Positions 1 through 8,681 of a DNA stretch of 64,000 nucleotides are shown here, piece after piece (within the stretch, counting starts at the first letter, position 1; each line of letters begins with the position of its first letter). The position numbers and the translations under genes are program-made. Under the pieces are notes generated by a model. The model was not told where the DNA came from and searched no databases. It was given only the letters and a program-made list of their open reading frames with translations. The stretch spans positions 168,683 through 232,682 of the forward strand of contig NZ_JAATOT010000008.1 of assembly GCF_011806455.1 (NCBI RefSeq). The letters are read 5' to 3'. This DNA is from Celeribacter sp. HF31. GTDB lineage: Bacteria > Pseudomonadota > Alphaproteobacteria > Rhodobacterales > Rhodobacteraceae.

Positions 1-1
1 G

Positions 2-925
2 GAAGAGAGCCACACGTGGGCCGGATCGCGTTATCTGATGGACGCGAAAGACACGGTGGGGCTTGGTCATCCGGGCGAGGAACGGTTTTCGGCCTCTTGC
101 GAAAGCTGCCACAGCGACAGCCCGCATGAGGGCGATCTCATGGCGATCAAGCTCAATGATCACGTCGACAAAGTCGCTTGTCAGACCTGTCACATCCCGG
201 AATTCGCCCGCGGTGGCGTCGCGACCAAGACCTATTGGGATTGGTCCACGGCGGGCCGGCTGAACGCCGAAGGTCAACCGATTGCCGAACATAATTTCAC
301 CCAAAGCGACGGGCAGGAGTTGCACACCTACCTGACCATCAAAGGCGATTTCGACTGGGGCGAGAATGTCGAACCCTACTATGCCTGGTTCAACGGTGCG
401 GTGGAATATACCCTTCCCGAAGAAGAGATCGACCCGACAGAGGTCGTCGAGATCAACAAGGTGCTGGGCACGCCCGACGGCGAAGACAGCCGCATCTGGC
501 CGTTCAAACGCATGGTCGGGCGGCAATCCTATGACGCGGGCTATAACAAGCTGGCCTATTCTCACGTCTGGGGACCGACCACGGACACGGCGTTTTGGAC
601 CAATTACGATTGGTCGAAAGCCATCGAGGCGGGGATGAAAGCGGCGGGATCGCCGTACTCCGGCGAATACGGCTTTATCGACACTTATATGTATTGGCCG
701 ATCACCCATATGGTCGCGCCGGCTGACGAGGCGATGGATTGTGTCGAATGCCATTCGGAGGACGGGCGGCTCGTGGGCCTTGCGGGCGTGGTGATGCCGG
801 GCACCGATCCGAATTCTCTGTTCGGTCGACTGGGGCAGATTCTGGTCCTCTTGACCGCACTGGGCGTCATCGGCCACGGCATTTTGCGCCTGATCACACG
901 CGGTAAAGGAGGGACCCACCCATGA
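2..925 (+). CDS. Octaheme c-type cytochrome, tetrathionate reductase family (3' part)
   Basis: The gene is cut by the left window edge; the frame is open from base 2, so the start lies outside. The visible 307 residues contain three CxxCH haem-binding motifs (CESCH, CQTCH, CVECH) and end in one hydrophobic segment (LGQILVLLTALGVIGHG) that would anchor the protein to the membrane. Size, haem spacing and the anchor resemble the C-terminal half of octahaem tetrathionate reductase (OTR)-like cytochromes, periplasmic multihaem proteins known to reduce tetrathionate, nitrite or hydroxylamine in vitro. The stop overlaps the start of the cytochrome b gene (ATGA), so the two are probably one membrane redox complex. 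The haem count in the missing part and the true substrate are not visible; the family call is from recognition of sequence style. Confidence 0.75.
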   Translation, partial: EESHTWAGSRYLMDAKDTVGLGHPGEERFSASCESCHSDSPHEGDLMAIKLNDHVDKVACQTCHIPEFARGGVATKTYWDWSTAGRLNAEGQPIAEHNFTQSDGQELHTYLTIKGDFDWGENVEPYYAWFNGAVEYTLPEEEIDPTEVVEINKVLGTPDGEDSRIWPFKRMVGRQSYDAGYNKLAYSHVWGPTTDTAFWTNYDWSKAIEAGMKAAGSPYSGEYGFIDTYMYWPITHMVAPADEAMDCVECHSEDGRLVGLAGVVMPGTDPNSLFGRLGQILVLLTALGVIGHGILRLITRGKGGTHP

Positions 926-1593
926 CCAAGCGGATCGTCAAGGTTTACCCCCGGTTTGAGCGGCTCTGGCACTGGACGCAGGCGCTATTGATTGCGGTGC
1001 TGATGTTCACGGGACTTCGGGTGAGCGGGGTGCATGCGCTCATTCCCTTCGGACCCGCCGTGATGCTGCACACATTGGCCGCGCTCACGCTCCTGGTCGT
1101 GTGGATTTTCGCCACCTTCTGGCTTTTCACCACCGGCACATGGCGGCAATTTCTACCCAAAGTCGAGGGCATGCTCGCCACCGCGCGCTACTATGCTTAC
1201 GGCATTTTCAAAGGCGAGGAGCCGCCCTATCAAAAGCAATATTGGCGCAAACACAATCCGCTTCAGGCCGCGACCTATTTCGGGTTGAAGTGGTTTGTCT
1301 TCCCGGTGATCTGGATCTCGGGGATCATGTACCTGACCTATAATTTCTGGGACAGCGGCGCGGACAGCACCTTTGTGCTCGCAGTGGTGCGCAACATTCA
1401 CCTCTTGGCGGCCTATGTGATCTTCGCCTTCGTCATCGCGCATATTTACCTTTTGACCACGGGCCACGGTTTCCGCGACCATGTCCGTCCGATGGTGACC
1501 GGCTATGAAGAGATCGACCTGACCCCGGAACAGGAGGCCTATTTCGAGGCCAACACGCCGGATCGGTTGAAACCTCTGGAACCTGCCGAGTAA
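922..1593 (+). CDS. Cytochrome b561-type membrane subunit partnering the octaheme cytochrome
   Basis: This 223-residue protein has about four transmembrane helices with histidines placed as in di-haem cytochrome b subunits: H17 (RLWHWTQ), H50 (VMLHTLAA), H160 (RNIHLLAA) and H174 (VIAHIYLL). It belongs to the cytochrome b/b6 group that includes thiosulfate reductase and formate dehydrogenase gamma-type subunits. The likely job is to move electrons between the quinone pool and the multihaem protein encoded just upstream, with which it overlaps by four bases. The C-terminal about 40 residues are hydrophilic and acidic and should face one side of the membrane. A strong terminator follows, so the pair ends its operon here. 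Confidence 0.85.
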   Translation: MTKRIVKVYPRFERLWHWTQALLIAVLMFTGLRVSGVHALIPFGPAVMLHTLAALTLLVVWIFATFWLFTTGTWRQFLPKVEGMLATARYYAYGIFKGEEPPYQKQYWRKHNPLQAATYFGLKWFVFPVIWISGIMYLTYNFWDSGADSTFVLAVVRNIHLLAAYVIFAFVIAHIYLLTTGHGFRDHVRPMVTGYEEIDLTPEQEAYFEANTPDRLKPLEPAE

Positions 1594-1614
1594 GCGCAGT
1601 CACTCAGAAATACG

Positions 1615-1644
1615 AAACGGCGCCGCAATCGGGCGCCGTTTTTT
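1615..1644 (+). terminator. Rho-independent terminator after the cytochrome b gene
   Basis: A ten-base stem (AAACGGCGCC with GGCGCCGTTT) closes a short loop and is followed by a run of T. It lies 21 bases after the cytochrome b stop codon. Confidence 0.85.
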
Positions 1645-1669
1645 GTATGATATTCCGTTCGTCTGGCAT

Positions 1670-2053
1670 TCAGTTCGGAAGAGAGACTGCCGTTCCAGAA
1701 ACATCGCGGCAAGACCAGCTGAGAGGGCAGACGTGAGGCGCGCTGATCTTTGTATTGATCACAGCGTCGGCGCCAAGCTCGGCGGCCTCGATCCGCAATT
1801 TCTGCTCTGCATCGGCAACCGTTGGCGTCGGATGAAAGACCGTTGGTTTGCCAACACTGGCCACAATCTGCCCGAGTTCCGTGTAGCGGCCGCCGTTGAT
1901 CGTCGCGGCTTCGGACAATGTAATCTGATCGATTGGCGTTGCGGAATTTTGCGCGGCTGCGGCGGCCTGTTTGTCGAGCTGAGCCGGGTAGGCCATGGGT
2001 TCAACACAGGCGGTCAACAGCAGCAGGGGGAGGGGCAGGAAAATCTTTTTCAT
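1670..2053 (-). CDS. Small lipoprotein, uncharacterised
   Basis: The 127-residue product starts with a lipoprotein signal peptide (MKKIFLPLPLLLLTACVEP) with lipobox LTAC, so the mature protein should be lipid-anchored at Cys16. The mature part holds a stretch with the look of a small alpha/beta heavy-metal-binding/YbjQ-like fold (SEAATINGGRYTELGQIVAS, then AELGADAVINTKI near the end), but this fold call is tentative. Two further cysteines (HVCPLSWSC) lie near the C terminus. It stands alone on the minus strand, convergent with the cytochrome operon. I do not recognise a specific function. Confidence 0.7.
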   Translation of the reverse strand: MKKIFLPLPLLLLTACVEPMAYPAQLDKQAAAAAQNSATPIDQITLSEAATINGGRYTELGQIVASVGKPTVFHPTPTVADAEQKLRIEAAELGADAVINTKISAPHVCPLSWSCRDVSGTAVSLPN

Positions 2054-2146
2054 CTCAAAGGCTCTTTTTGAAAGGGGACATCAAGTCTGATTGCGAAACG
2101 GGCATAGCAAGAAAAAACCTGTGCGACCAGTACATCAGCCAAAAAC

Positions 2147-2172
2147 AAAAAAGCCGCCCGGACTGGGGCGGC
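2147..2172 (-). terminator. Terminator after the DUF882/MepK-like gene
   Basis: Read on the minus strand, GCCGCCC and GGGCGGC form a seven-base stem followed by six T. It lies just after the stop of the minus-strand gene at 2203. Confidence 0.75.
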
Positions 2173-2202
2173 CTTCACGCTGTACGGGATCCGCTTTTTG
2201 TC

Positions 2203-2772
2203 TTAACCGTTCCAGGAGCGAACCACGCCGCAATCCATGTGAACGAAGTTGGAGCCACGGTAGGTGCCCACGCCACCGGCGGAACAGGCTTTCGCGGCAG
2301 AGGCCATTTGCGTCACCGAGCGGGACTTGAGACGCAGATCGGCCGCCTGAGCTTTCATGTGAAGCGAGTTCTTGGCGACACCGCGCGAGCGCGAACGCAG
2401 CATGGCGTTGGTCTCGGGCGAGCGGTAACCGGACAAAAGCATATAGGGCTCGTCCGTTTCCATCAGGCGGTGCGCCGCGGTCATGATGTCGACGGTGCGT
2501 GCATCCACGGCCTTGATTTTCGAATTGCGCCAGTCGCGGAAGAAATAGGTGATCTCTTTCAGAGCCTCGGGGATGTATTCGCCTTCGACCCAATAAATGG
2601 TGTCGATGCTCTCACCCGTGCGGCCCGAATACATGTTGATCCGACGAATGTCGCCGGAGCCGCGCAGGAAGCCTGCTGCATTGGCATATACTGGAGCTGC
2701 GCTGATTGCGGTTGCTGCAAAACCGCGAAGAAGCCCACGGCGTGTGAGCACGCCCGTTGATTTCAATGTCAT
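2203..2772 (-). CDS. DUF882 / MepK (YcbK)-like murein endopeptidase
   Basis: A 189-residue exported protein. The N terminus (TRRGLLRGFAATAIS) is a twin-arginine signal, as in this family. The body matches the DUF882/peptidase M15 group: it has HMKAQAAD (zinc ligands His and Asp) and a late VHMDCG motif (second catalytic/zinc histidine). Family members such as MepK cut cross-links in peptidoglycan in the periplasm. The neighbouring divergent gene encodes an L,D-transpeptidase, the enzyme class whose 3-3 cross-links MepK cleaves in E. coli, so a shared role in wall remodelling is reasonable. The start at 2772 keeps the full Tat signal. Confidence 0.85.
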   Translation of the reverse strand: MTLKSTGVLTRRGLLRGFAATAISAAPVYANAAGFLRGSGDIRRINMYSGRTGESIDTIYWVEGEYIPEALKEITYFFRDWRNSKIKAVDARTVDIMTAAHRLMETDEPYMLLSGYRSPETNAMLRSRSRGVAKNSLHMKAQAADLRLKSRSVTQMASAAKACSAGGVGTYRGSNFVHMDCGVVRSWNG

Positions 2773-3504
2773 TCTCTCAAAGCGTCCCGTCGCTTACCTG
2801 TTCCCGCCTCAAGCGGTTTGACTTTAGATACGCCGCTAGATGCGGCTTATATGTCGTTCTCCGCAGCTTGATGCTGCTTGTTCCGACATTCTTAACCAAG
2901 ATTCTCAACAGAACAATGACTTAGATCAGACAATCCTGCCTTTTCGCGGTCTTTTGCTTTCTTTTTCAGCATTGTCATCCAGACACGCGACAAACACTTG
3001 GACCGTCACAAACATGTGTTCCGGCAGTTTTTGCTGTTTCTGGACGCAAGATGACGTCGAAACCCGTTAAAACCTCTTGGGCGAGCCACATCTCTGTCGC
3101 TCTGATGGGGTTATGGCATATTGTGATTCTTCGGCCAAGCACCGGTTTTGTCGCAGAGCTTAACAGCGGGTAAAATCGGCGGGTTTTTGCGCAAAATGGT
3201 ATGTAAGACCTTACCAACGGGAACAATTTCCGGCGCTTCGAGTTGCGCGCTCCATTCCCGAACCTGACCTGAAAATCGCCCGTGGCGCTCGGTTGACCCC
3301 GGCGAACCCCTGGCGGCCCGCCCTGTGGAAGCTGCGGGTTTTAAGGGGAAAAATCAGATTTTCTTCCCTTTTGCGCCAACTGTTGTGCATTTGGCACAGG
3401 GGCGTCTCGCTGCATTCTTCCCCCCTGACGAAAGCATGGGAACTCCTGTACCCTTGCTCGAACGACTGCTGAGCCAATCCATCCCAAGTTTCCCGAGGAC
3501 CGAC
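2773..3504. other. Intergenic region between divergent wall-remodelling genes
   Basis: About 730 bases without a convincing gene separate the DUF882 peptidase and the L,D-transpeptidase. The stretch 2830-3200 is AT-richer than its flanks. Short open frames here lack ribosome sites and protein-like composition. Both promoters should lie here, but I cannot place them with confidence. Confidence 0.5.
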
Positions 3505-5178
3505 ATGTTTTTTCCACCGGTTTCGCCCGATGCACATCGCACAGAGGCCCTGACACCCGCCCAAACGCGCCGCAAAGCGCCCCTGTTGAAAGCCGGTCTC
3601 GTGGCCCTGAGTCTCGCTCTCACAAGCGCGCCTCTTGCGCTCATGCCCGTGACCGCTCAGGCCCAGCAGGTCAGCGCCTTCATGCAATCCGTGGCAGAGG
3701 CCGCGTCCTCGTCCAAAGTTCTGTCGGAATTCTATCGTGCCAACGGCTACAAACCGGTCTTCGCCGATCAAAGTGCGCGCGCCAAAGCCCGGCGTCAGGC
3801 TTTGCTGCGCGCCGTCGAGGCCGCGCCTGACAAAGGCCTCGCGCCTTATGACACCACGCTCCTCGAGGCCAACCTGCGGGCGATCAAATCCGACCGCGAT
3901 CTGGGCCGCGCCGAAGTCGCCCTGGCGCAGCTCTTTCTCGATTACGCTCGTGACGTCCAGACCGGCCAGCTGATCCCGTCGCGCATCGACGCAGGCCTCG
4001 TGCGTCAGGTACCCTATCGTGACGGTCTCGATGTTCTGACCAATTTTACCAAATCCAACCCGCAGGCCTATCTGCGCAAGCTCGAACCCAGCTCGCCGGA
4101 GTATGCCCGCCTGTTGAAAGAAAAAGCCAAGCTCGATGACCGGATCGCCCAAGGCGGCTGGGGCCAGACGGTGCCGGGCGGCAAATACGAACCCGGATCG
4201 ACCGGCAATGGTGTGATCATCCTGCGCAACCGCCTGATGGCCATGGGCTACCTGCCGCGCTCGGCGGCCACCGGCTATGACGCCAAAATGCAAAAGGCCG
4301 TGCAGCAGTTCCAGATGGACCACGGTTTGACCCCGGACGGTGTGGCGGGGCAGGCGACGATTGATGAGATCAACGTCAGCCCGGAAAAACGCATGGCCTC
4401 CATCCTGGTCGCGCTGGAGCGCGAGCGCTGGATCAACATGCCCTTGGGCGAGCGTCACATCTGGGTCAACCTGACGGATTTCACCGCCAAGATCGTCGAT
4501 CATGGCCGCGTGACCTTCCAGACCCGCTCGGTGATCGGTCAAAACACCGGCGACCGTCGCAGCCCGGAGTTTTCCGACGAGATGGAGCATCTGGTCATCA
4601 ACCCGACTTGGAACGTGCCGCGCTCGATCGCCGTGAAGGAATATCTGCCGATGATGCAGAAAAACCCGAACGCCGCCGGTCATCTGCGTCTGGTGGACAG
4701 CCGCGGCCGCACGGTCAACCGCGCCAATGTGGACTTCTCGCAATACACGACCCGCAGCTTCCCGTTCAACCTCAAGCAACCGCCGTCGAGCCGCAACGCC
4801 TTGGGTCTGGTGAAGTTCATGTTCCCGAACAAATACAACATCTACCTGCATGACACGCCCTCGAAGAGCCTTTTTGGTCGCGAGGTCCGCGCCTTCTCGC
4901 ATGGCTGTATCCGCCTGCAGCAACCCTTTGATTTTGCATATGCTTTGCTCGCAAAACAAACCTCAGATCCGGAGGGTTTCTTTCAGGCGAAGCTGCGCAC
5001 CGGCGTCGAGTCGCATGTCGAACTTGAAAAACATGTCCCGGTGCACCTGATCTACCGCACCGCCGTGACCCTGCCGAAAGGTGGCATGGAATATCGCCGT
5101 GACGTCTATGGTCGGGACGCGAAAATCTGGGCCGCGTTGCAGAGCAAGGGCGTGCAACTGCATACTGTTGGCGGGTAA
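3505..5178 (+). CDS. L,D-transpeptidase, YcbB/LdtD-like
   Basis: The 557-residue product has an N-terminal signal peptide (hydrophobic segment VALSLALTSAPLALMP ending in AQA). A peptidoglycan-binding domain lies in the middle (TGYDAKMQKAVQQFQ...DGVAGQATIDEIN), followed by a YkuD L,D-transpeptidase domain whose catalytic motif SHGCIRLQ contains the nucleophile Cys. Such enzymes make 3-3 peptidoglycan cross-links in the periplasm. The frame is open further upstream to 3325, but ATG 3505 is preferred because a GAGG ribosome site lies six bases before it and it gives a normal signal peptide. An amphipathic, proline-rich leader of about 25 residues precedes the hydrophobic core, slightly longer than usual. 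Confidence 0.92.
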   Translation: MFFPPVSPDAHRTEALTPAQTRRKAPLLKAGLVALSLALTSAPLALMPVTAQAQQVSAFMQSVAEAASSSKVLSEFYRANGYKPVFADQSARAKARRQALLRAVEAAPDKGLAPYDTTLLEANLRAIKSDRDLGRAEVALAQLFLDYARDVQTGQLIPSRIDAGLVRQVPYRDGLDVLTNFTKSNPQAYLRKLEPSSPEYARLLKEKAKLDDRIAQGGWGQTVPGGKYEPGSTGNGVIILRNRLMAMGYLPRSAATGYDAKMQKAVQQFQMDHGLTPDGVAGQATIDEINVSPEKRMASILVALERERWINMPLGERHIWVNLTDFTAKIVDHGRVTFQTRSVIGQNTGDRRSPEFSDEMEHLVINPTWNVPRSIAVKEYLPMMQKNPNAAGHLRLVDSRGRTVNRANVDFSQYTTRSFPFNLKQPPSSRNALGLVKFMFPNKYNIYLHDTPSKSLFGREVRAFSHGCIRLQQPFDFAYALLAKQTSDPEGFFQAKLRTGVESHVELEKHVPVHLIYRTAVTLPKGGMEYRRDVYGRDAKIWAALQSKGVQLHTVGG

Positions 5179-5221
5179 TTGCAAAGCCTGATCAAGAGTT
5201 TGAAACAGAGCTGAAACATTG

Positions 5222-5254
5222 AGGCGTTCGGGGGCATCTTCGGACGCCTTTGCT
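5222..5254 (+). terminator. Probable terminator after the L,D-transpeptidase gene
   Basis: AGGCGTTCG pairs with CGGACGCCT (one G-U pair) around a ten-base loop; the T tract is short and interrupted, so strength is uncertain. Confidence 0.45.
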
Positions 5255-5308
5255 TTGCAAAGGCGCGCAAAACGCCTATGTCACCTGCAAGACTGACGGA
5301 GATTTCAA

Positions 5309-6370
5309 ATGCCCATCACCATAGCCGAGCTTGCCGCCTCCTTGAATGCACCTTTCGAGGGCGACGGGGGGCTTGTCGTCACGGCCGCGCGTGAACCGCA
5401 GGACGCGGGCGAAGGCGATCTGGCGCTGGCGATGGACCCGCGCTTTGCGGAGAATATTGCCAAGGGCGCGGCGCAGGCCGCTGTCCTCTGGGAGGGCGCC
5501 GATTGGCAGGCGTTGGGTCTGAAAGCCGCCATTCTCGTCAAACGCGCACGTCTGGCCATGGCGGGCATCACCGCAAGTTTCGATGCGGGGCTGGGACTTG
5601 AACCGGGCATTCATCCGACGGCCGTGATCCATGAGAGCGCTCAGATCGGCGAGGGGACGGCCATCGGGCCGCTCGTCGTGATCGGCAAAGGGGCCAAAAT
5701 TGGCAAGAACGCCAAAATCGCCCAGCATGTCTCAATCGGCGCAGGCGTCACCCTCGGCGACGACGCCCTCATTCATCCCGGCGTGAAAATCGGCGCGCGT
5801 GCGACCATTGGCGACCGGCTGATCGCCCAGCCCGGCGGTGTGGTCGGGGCCGACGGGTTCTCTTTCGTGACCCAGCAAAAGTCTGCCGTCGAGGAAGCCC
5901 GCGAAAGCCTCGGCGAAACCGTCGAGGCGGCGGGGCAAGAGTGGCTGCGCATCGCTTCCATCGGCTCTGTGGTGATCGGCGACGATGTCGAACTGGGCGC
6001 CAATGTCACCATCGACCAAGGCACGATCCGCGCGACGCGCATCGGCCACGGCACCAAACTCGACAATCAGGTCCACATCGGCCACAACGTCGTGGTCGGA
6101 AATCACTGCCTGTTGTGCGGTCAGGTCGGCATCGCGGGTTCGACCGTGATCGGTGATTATTGCGTCATGGGCGGGCAGGCGGGGGCCGCCGACAACCTGA
6201 CCATCGGCGCGGGCGCGATCATCGGCGCGGGCACGGGCGTCTTGTCCAATGTGCCGAAAGGCAAGGCGATGATGGGCTATCCGGCGGTCGCGATGCAGAC
6301 CCATGTCGAGATGTACAAGGCGCTCAGACGCCTGCCGCGGATGTTGTCCAAGCTGAAATCCAAGGGCTGA
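5309..6370 (+). CDS. lpxD: UDP-3-O-(3-hydroxyacyl)glucosamine N-acyltransferase LpxD
   Basis: A 353-residue protein with the LpxD layout: an N-terminal uridine-binding domain (about 1-100), then a left-handed beta-helix of hexapeptide repeats (IGEGTAIGPLVVIGKGAKIG and on), and a C-terminal helical tail. The catalytic histidine is probably in the HIGHNVVVG stretch. It adds the second 3-hydroxyacyl chain in lipid A synthesis in the cytoplasm, using acyl-ACP. The rest of the lipid A genes sit 30 kb away (lpxA-lpxI-lpxB); here lpxD is followed by genes for an acyl carrier protein and a ketosynthase. ATG 5309 has a GGAG ribosome site. Confidence 0.95.
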   Translation: MPITIAELAASLNAPFEGDGGLVVTAAREPQDAGEGDLALAMDPRFAENIAKGAAQAAVLWEGADWQALGLKAAILVKRARLAMAGITASFDAGLGLEPGIHPTAVIHESAQIGEGTAIGPLVVIGKGAKIGKNAKIAQHVSIGAGVTLGDDALIHPGVKIGARATIGDRLIAQPGGVVGADGFSFVTQQKSAVEEARESLGETVEAAGQEWLRIASIGSVVIGDDVELGANVTIDQGTIRATRIGHGTKLDNQVHIGHNVVVGNHCLLCGQVGIAGSTVIGDYCVMGGQAGAADNLTIGAGAIIGAGTGVLSNVPKGKAMMGYPAVAMQTHVEMYKALRRLPRMLSKLKSKG

Positions 6371-6477
6371 GTGGCACAATTCGCAGCGTCATCTCATACC
6401 AAACTGTCACAAAAACCTGTTTCCTAGGCGGGAAATTCGGACTAAAGCAGTCCACACGTTTCGATCGGAGGGATCAC

Positions 6478-6741
6478 ATGTCGGATGTGAAAGAGAAAAT
6501 CATCGAGATCATCGCGGAACAGGCCGTTCTGGACCCAAGCGATGTGGCGATGGATCAATCTCTCGAAGAGCTGGGCATCGACAGCCTTGGCCTTGTCGAA
6601 AGCATTTTCGCCATCGAGGAAACTTTCGACATTTCCGTGCCGTTCAACGCCAATGAGCCGGACCAGTCGGATTTCGACATCTCTTCCGTGTCCGCCATCG
6701 TCAAAGCGGTCGAAGCGCTGATCGCAGACCAGAAATCATGA
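6478..6741 (+). CDS. Acyl carrier protein (accessory)
   Basis: An 87-residue acidic protein with the 4'-phosphopantetheine site ELGIDSLGLVE, the serine being residue 36. It differs from a typical housekeeping AcpP by a longer loop after helix III (NANEPDQSDFDISS). The start is ATG 6478 behind a good GGAGG site. Its stop overlaps the start of the ketosynthase gene (ATGA), showing translational coupling. An ACP paired with its own ketosynthase and placed beside lpxD suggests a special acyl chain for lipid A or another lipid, but the gene order is the only evidence. It is shorter than the rhizobial AcpXL (about 92-97 residues). Confidence 0.9.
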   Translation: MSDVKEKIIEIIAEQAVLDPSDVAMDQSLEELGIDSLGLVESIFAIEETFDISVPFNANEPDQSDFDISSVSAIVKAVEALIADQKS

Positions 6742-7949
6742 AGCGCGTCGTCATCACTGGCGCGGGCACGGTCAACGCGCTTGGCCTCGATGTGCCTGCG
6801 ACGCTTGCGGCCATGGCCGAGGGCAAGAATGGCATCTCCGATTTGGAGTTTCGCGACGTCGACCGTCTGGCGATCAAGATCGGTGGCCAGATCCACGACT
6901 GGAACGCCGAAGGCCGGTTCAACCGTCAGCAAATGGCGCTCTACGACCGCTTCACCCAATTCACATTGGCCGCGGCGCAACAGGCCATCGGACAATCCGG
7001 TCTCGAATTCGTCGGCGATCTGGCGCTGCGTTCGGGTGTGGTCTTGGGCACCTCCGGCGGCGGTTTGACGACGCAGGACGACAATTACCGCATGGTCTAT
7101 GAGGAGGGGAAGAACCGCGTTCACCCCTTTGTCGTGCCAAAACTGATGAACAACGCGGCGACCAGCCACGTCTCGATGGAATACAACCTCAAAGGCCCGT
7201 GTTTCACCGTGGCGACCGCCTGTGCGTCCTCGAACCACGCGATGGGACAGGCGTTCAACATGATCCGTTCAGGCATGGCGACGGCCATGGTCACCGGCGG
7301 CTCTGAATCGATGCTGTGTTTTGGCGGCGTGAAAGCCTGGGAAGGGCTGCGCGTCATGTCGAAAGACGCCTGCCGCCCGTTCTCGATGAACCGCAATGGC
7401 ATGGTGCAGGGCGAGGGCGCGGCTGTCTTCGTGTTCGAAGACTATGATCACGCCAAGGCGCGCGGCGCGGACATCCTTGCCGAAGTCATCGGCTTTGCCA
7501 TGACCTCCGACGCCTCCGACATTGTCATGCCCTCGAAACAGGGCGCGGCGCGGGCCATTTCCGGCGCTTTGCAAGATGCGAAAATCAACGCCTCCGAGAT
7601 CGGCTATATCAACGCCCATGGCACCGGCACGGCGGCGAATGACAAGACCGAATGCGCGGCTGTCGCCGACGCTTTGGGGGCACATGCCGACAACATCATG
7701 ATCTCGTCGACAAAATCCATGCACGGCCACCTGATCGGCGGCACCGGCGCGGTGGAATTGCTGGCCTGTCTCATGGCCCTGAAGGACGGCATCATCGCGC
7801 CGACCATCAATTACGAAGAGCCGGACCCGGAATGTGCCCTCGATGTCGTGCCCAATGAGGCCCGCGACGCGAAGGTCGATGTGGTGCTGTCGAACGCCTT
7901 TGCCTTTGGTGGGTTGAACGCGGTTCTGGCGCTCAGAAAGGCGCCGTAA
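6738..7949 (+). CDS. Beta-ketoacyl-ACP synthase (FabF-like)
   Basis: A 403-residue condensing enzyme with the complete KAS I/II triad: Cys162 in TACASS, His294 in NAHGTGT and His329 in SMHGHLIGGTGA, plus Lys326. It should extend acyl chains carried on ACP, most likely the partner encoded four bases upstream. The family is FabF/KAS II-like; paralogues act in secondary lipid or polyketide routes. It is cytoplasmic, has normal length and is the last gene of the lpxD-acp-KAS run, ending at a strong bidirectional terminator. Confidence 0.9.
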   Translation: MKRVVITGAGTVNALGLDVPATLAAMAEGKNGISDLEFRDVDRLAIKIGGQIHDWNAEGRFNRQQMALYDRFTQFTLAAAQQAIGQSGLEFVGDLALRSGVVLGTSGGGLTTQDDNYRMVYEEGKNRVHPFVVPKLMNNAATSHVSMEYNLKGPCFTVATACASSNHAMGQAFNMIRSGMATAMVTGGSESMLCFGGVKAWEGLRVMSKDACRPFSMNRNGMVQGEGAAVFVFEDYDHAKARGADILAEVIGFAMTSDASDIVMPSKQGAARAISGALQDAKINASEIGYINAHGTGTAANDKTECAAVADALGAHADNIMISSTKSMHGHLIGGTGAVELLACLMALKDGIIAPTINYEEPDPECALDVVPNEARDAKVDVVLSNAFAFGGLNAVLALRKAP

Positions 7950-7968
7950 GCCTTTCACATCTCAAAAT

Positions 7969-7998
7969 AAAAACGCCGCATCGATCTGATGCGGCGTT
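7969..7998 (+). terminator. Bidirectional terminator between the ketosynthase and ialB-like genes
   Basis: AAAACGCCGCATC pairs perfectly with GATGCGGCGTTTT around GATCT. T runs on the plus side and A runs on the other side let it serve both convergent genes. Confidence 0.9.
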
Positions 7999-8021
7999 TT
8001 TTGTTTCGACGTTTCTGCGGA

Positions 8022-8681
8022 TTATTCCGCAGGTGCCTCAGCAGGCGCCTCTTCTGTGGCTTCATCGGGGGCGGACGGGGCTTCGCCATTCTTGGCGGCT
8101 TCGTTCAGCTCGGTCACCTTGGTGTAGGCGGCGGTAAAGCCCGTGAGCGACAGCTTCAGACGCACCGGCTCATCGGTGCGGCCCAGCGGCACGATGCCAA
8201 CCATGCCTTCGGCGCCTTTTTTCAACAGATCGACATCGGCGGTGGTGAGACCGGCGCGCACGAAACAGCCCACACGGTTGCAGAACTGGAACGGATAGCG
8301 ACGGCCGTTTTCGCCATCGACGAACAGCGCGAGCTGCGCGGTCAAAAGCGTCTCAAGCGGCGTGGTAAAGGTCGCGGCGGCCTCGACCTCTTCGCTGCCG
8401 ACATGGAACAGCGCCACTTCGGCGACCTCGGTGCCGTCCTGGTCTTTCAGAAGCTGGTACATGCTGCAGGGATCGACCTGACCCTCGGGCGCATTGATGC
8501 AACGCACCTCCCAATCGCCGTGGGTCTCAAGCGTGTAAGCGCGGCCGACATTGCTTTCCGGCGTGATCGGGGTGCCAGCAGAGAGGCCGGTGTCCTGTGC
8601 GGCAAGCGGCAGGGCAGCCGCCAGAGTCAGAACGGTTGCGGAGGCGAGGGTCGTGATCTTGTGAGAGATGGGAAACATCAT
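8022..8681 (-). CDS. Invasion-associated locus B (IalB) family protein
   Basis: A 219-residue exported protein with signal peptide (ATVLTLAAALPLAAQ) and the IalB core: WEVRC near residue 55, a CSMYQ motif, and the paired-cysteine motif FCNRVGCFVRAGL. The family is common in free-living Rhodobacterales, where its role is unclear; the name comes from Bartonella. The C-terminal 25 residues are an alanine/glutamate/proline-rich low-complexity tail (APSAPDEATEEAPAEAPAE). Two methionines start the frame, and either could be used. Confidence 0.88.
   Translation of the reverse strand: MMFPISHKITTLASATVLTLAAALPLAAQDTGLSAGTPITPESNVGRAYTLETHGDWEVRCINAPEGQVDPCSMYQLLKDQDGTEVAEVALFHVGSEEVEAAATFTTPLETLLTAQLALFVDGENGRRYPFQFCNRVGCFVRAGLTTADVDLLKKGAEGMVGIVPLGRTDEPVRLKLSLTGFTAAYTKVTELNEAAKNGEAPSAPDEATEEAPAEAPAE

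Noticed and set aside
2840..3070. Possible small gene before the L,D-transpeptidase
   Set aside because: No ribosome site and an amino-acid mix unlike a real protein.
3211..4959. Long minus-strand frame opposite the L,D-transpeptidase
   Set aside because: Shadow frame; the plus strand carries the catalytic SHGC motif.
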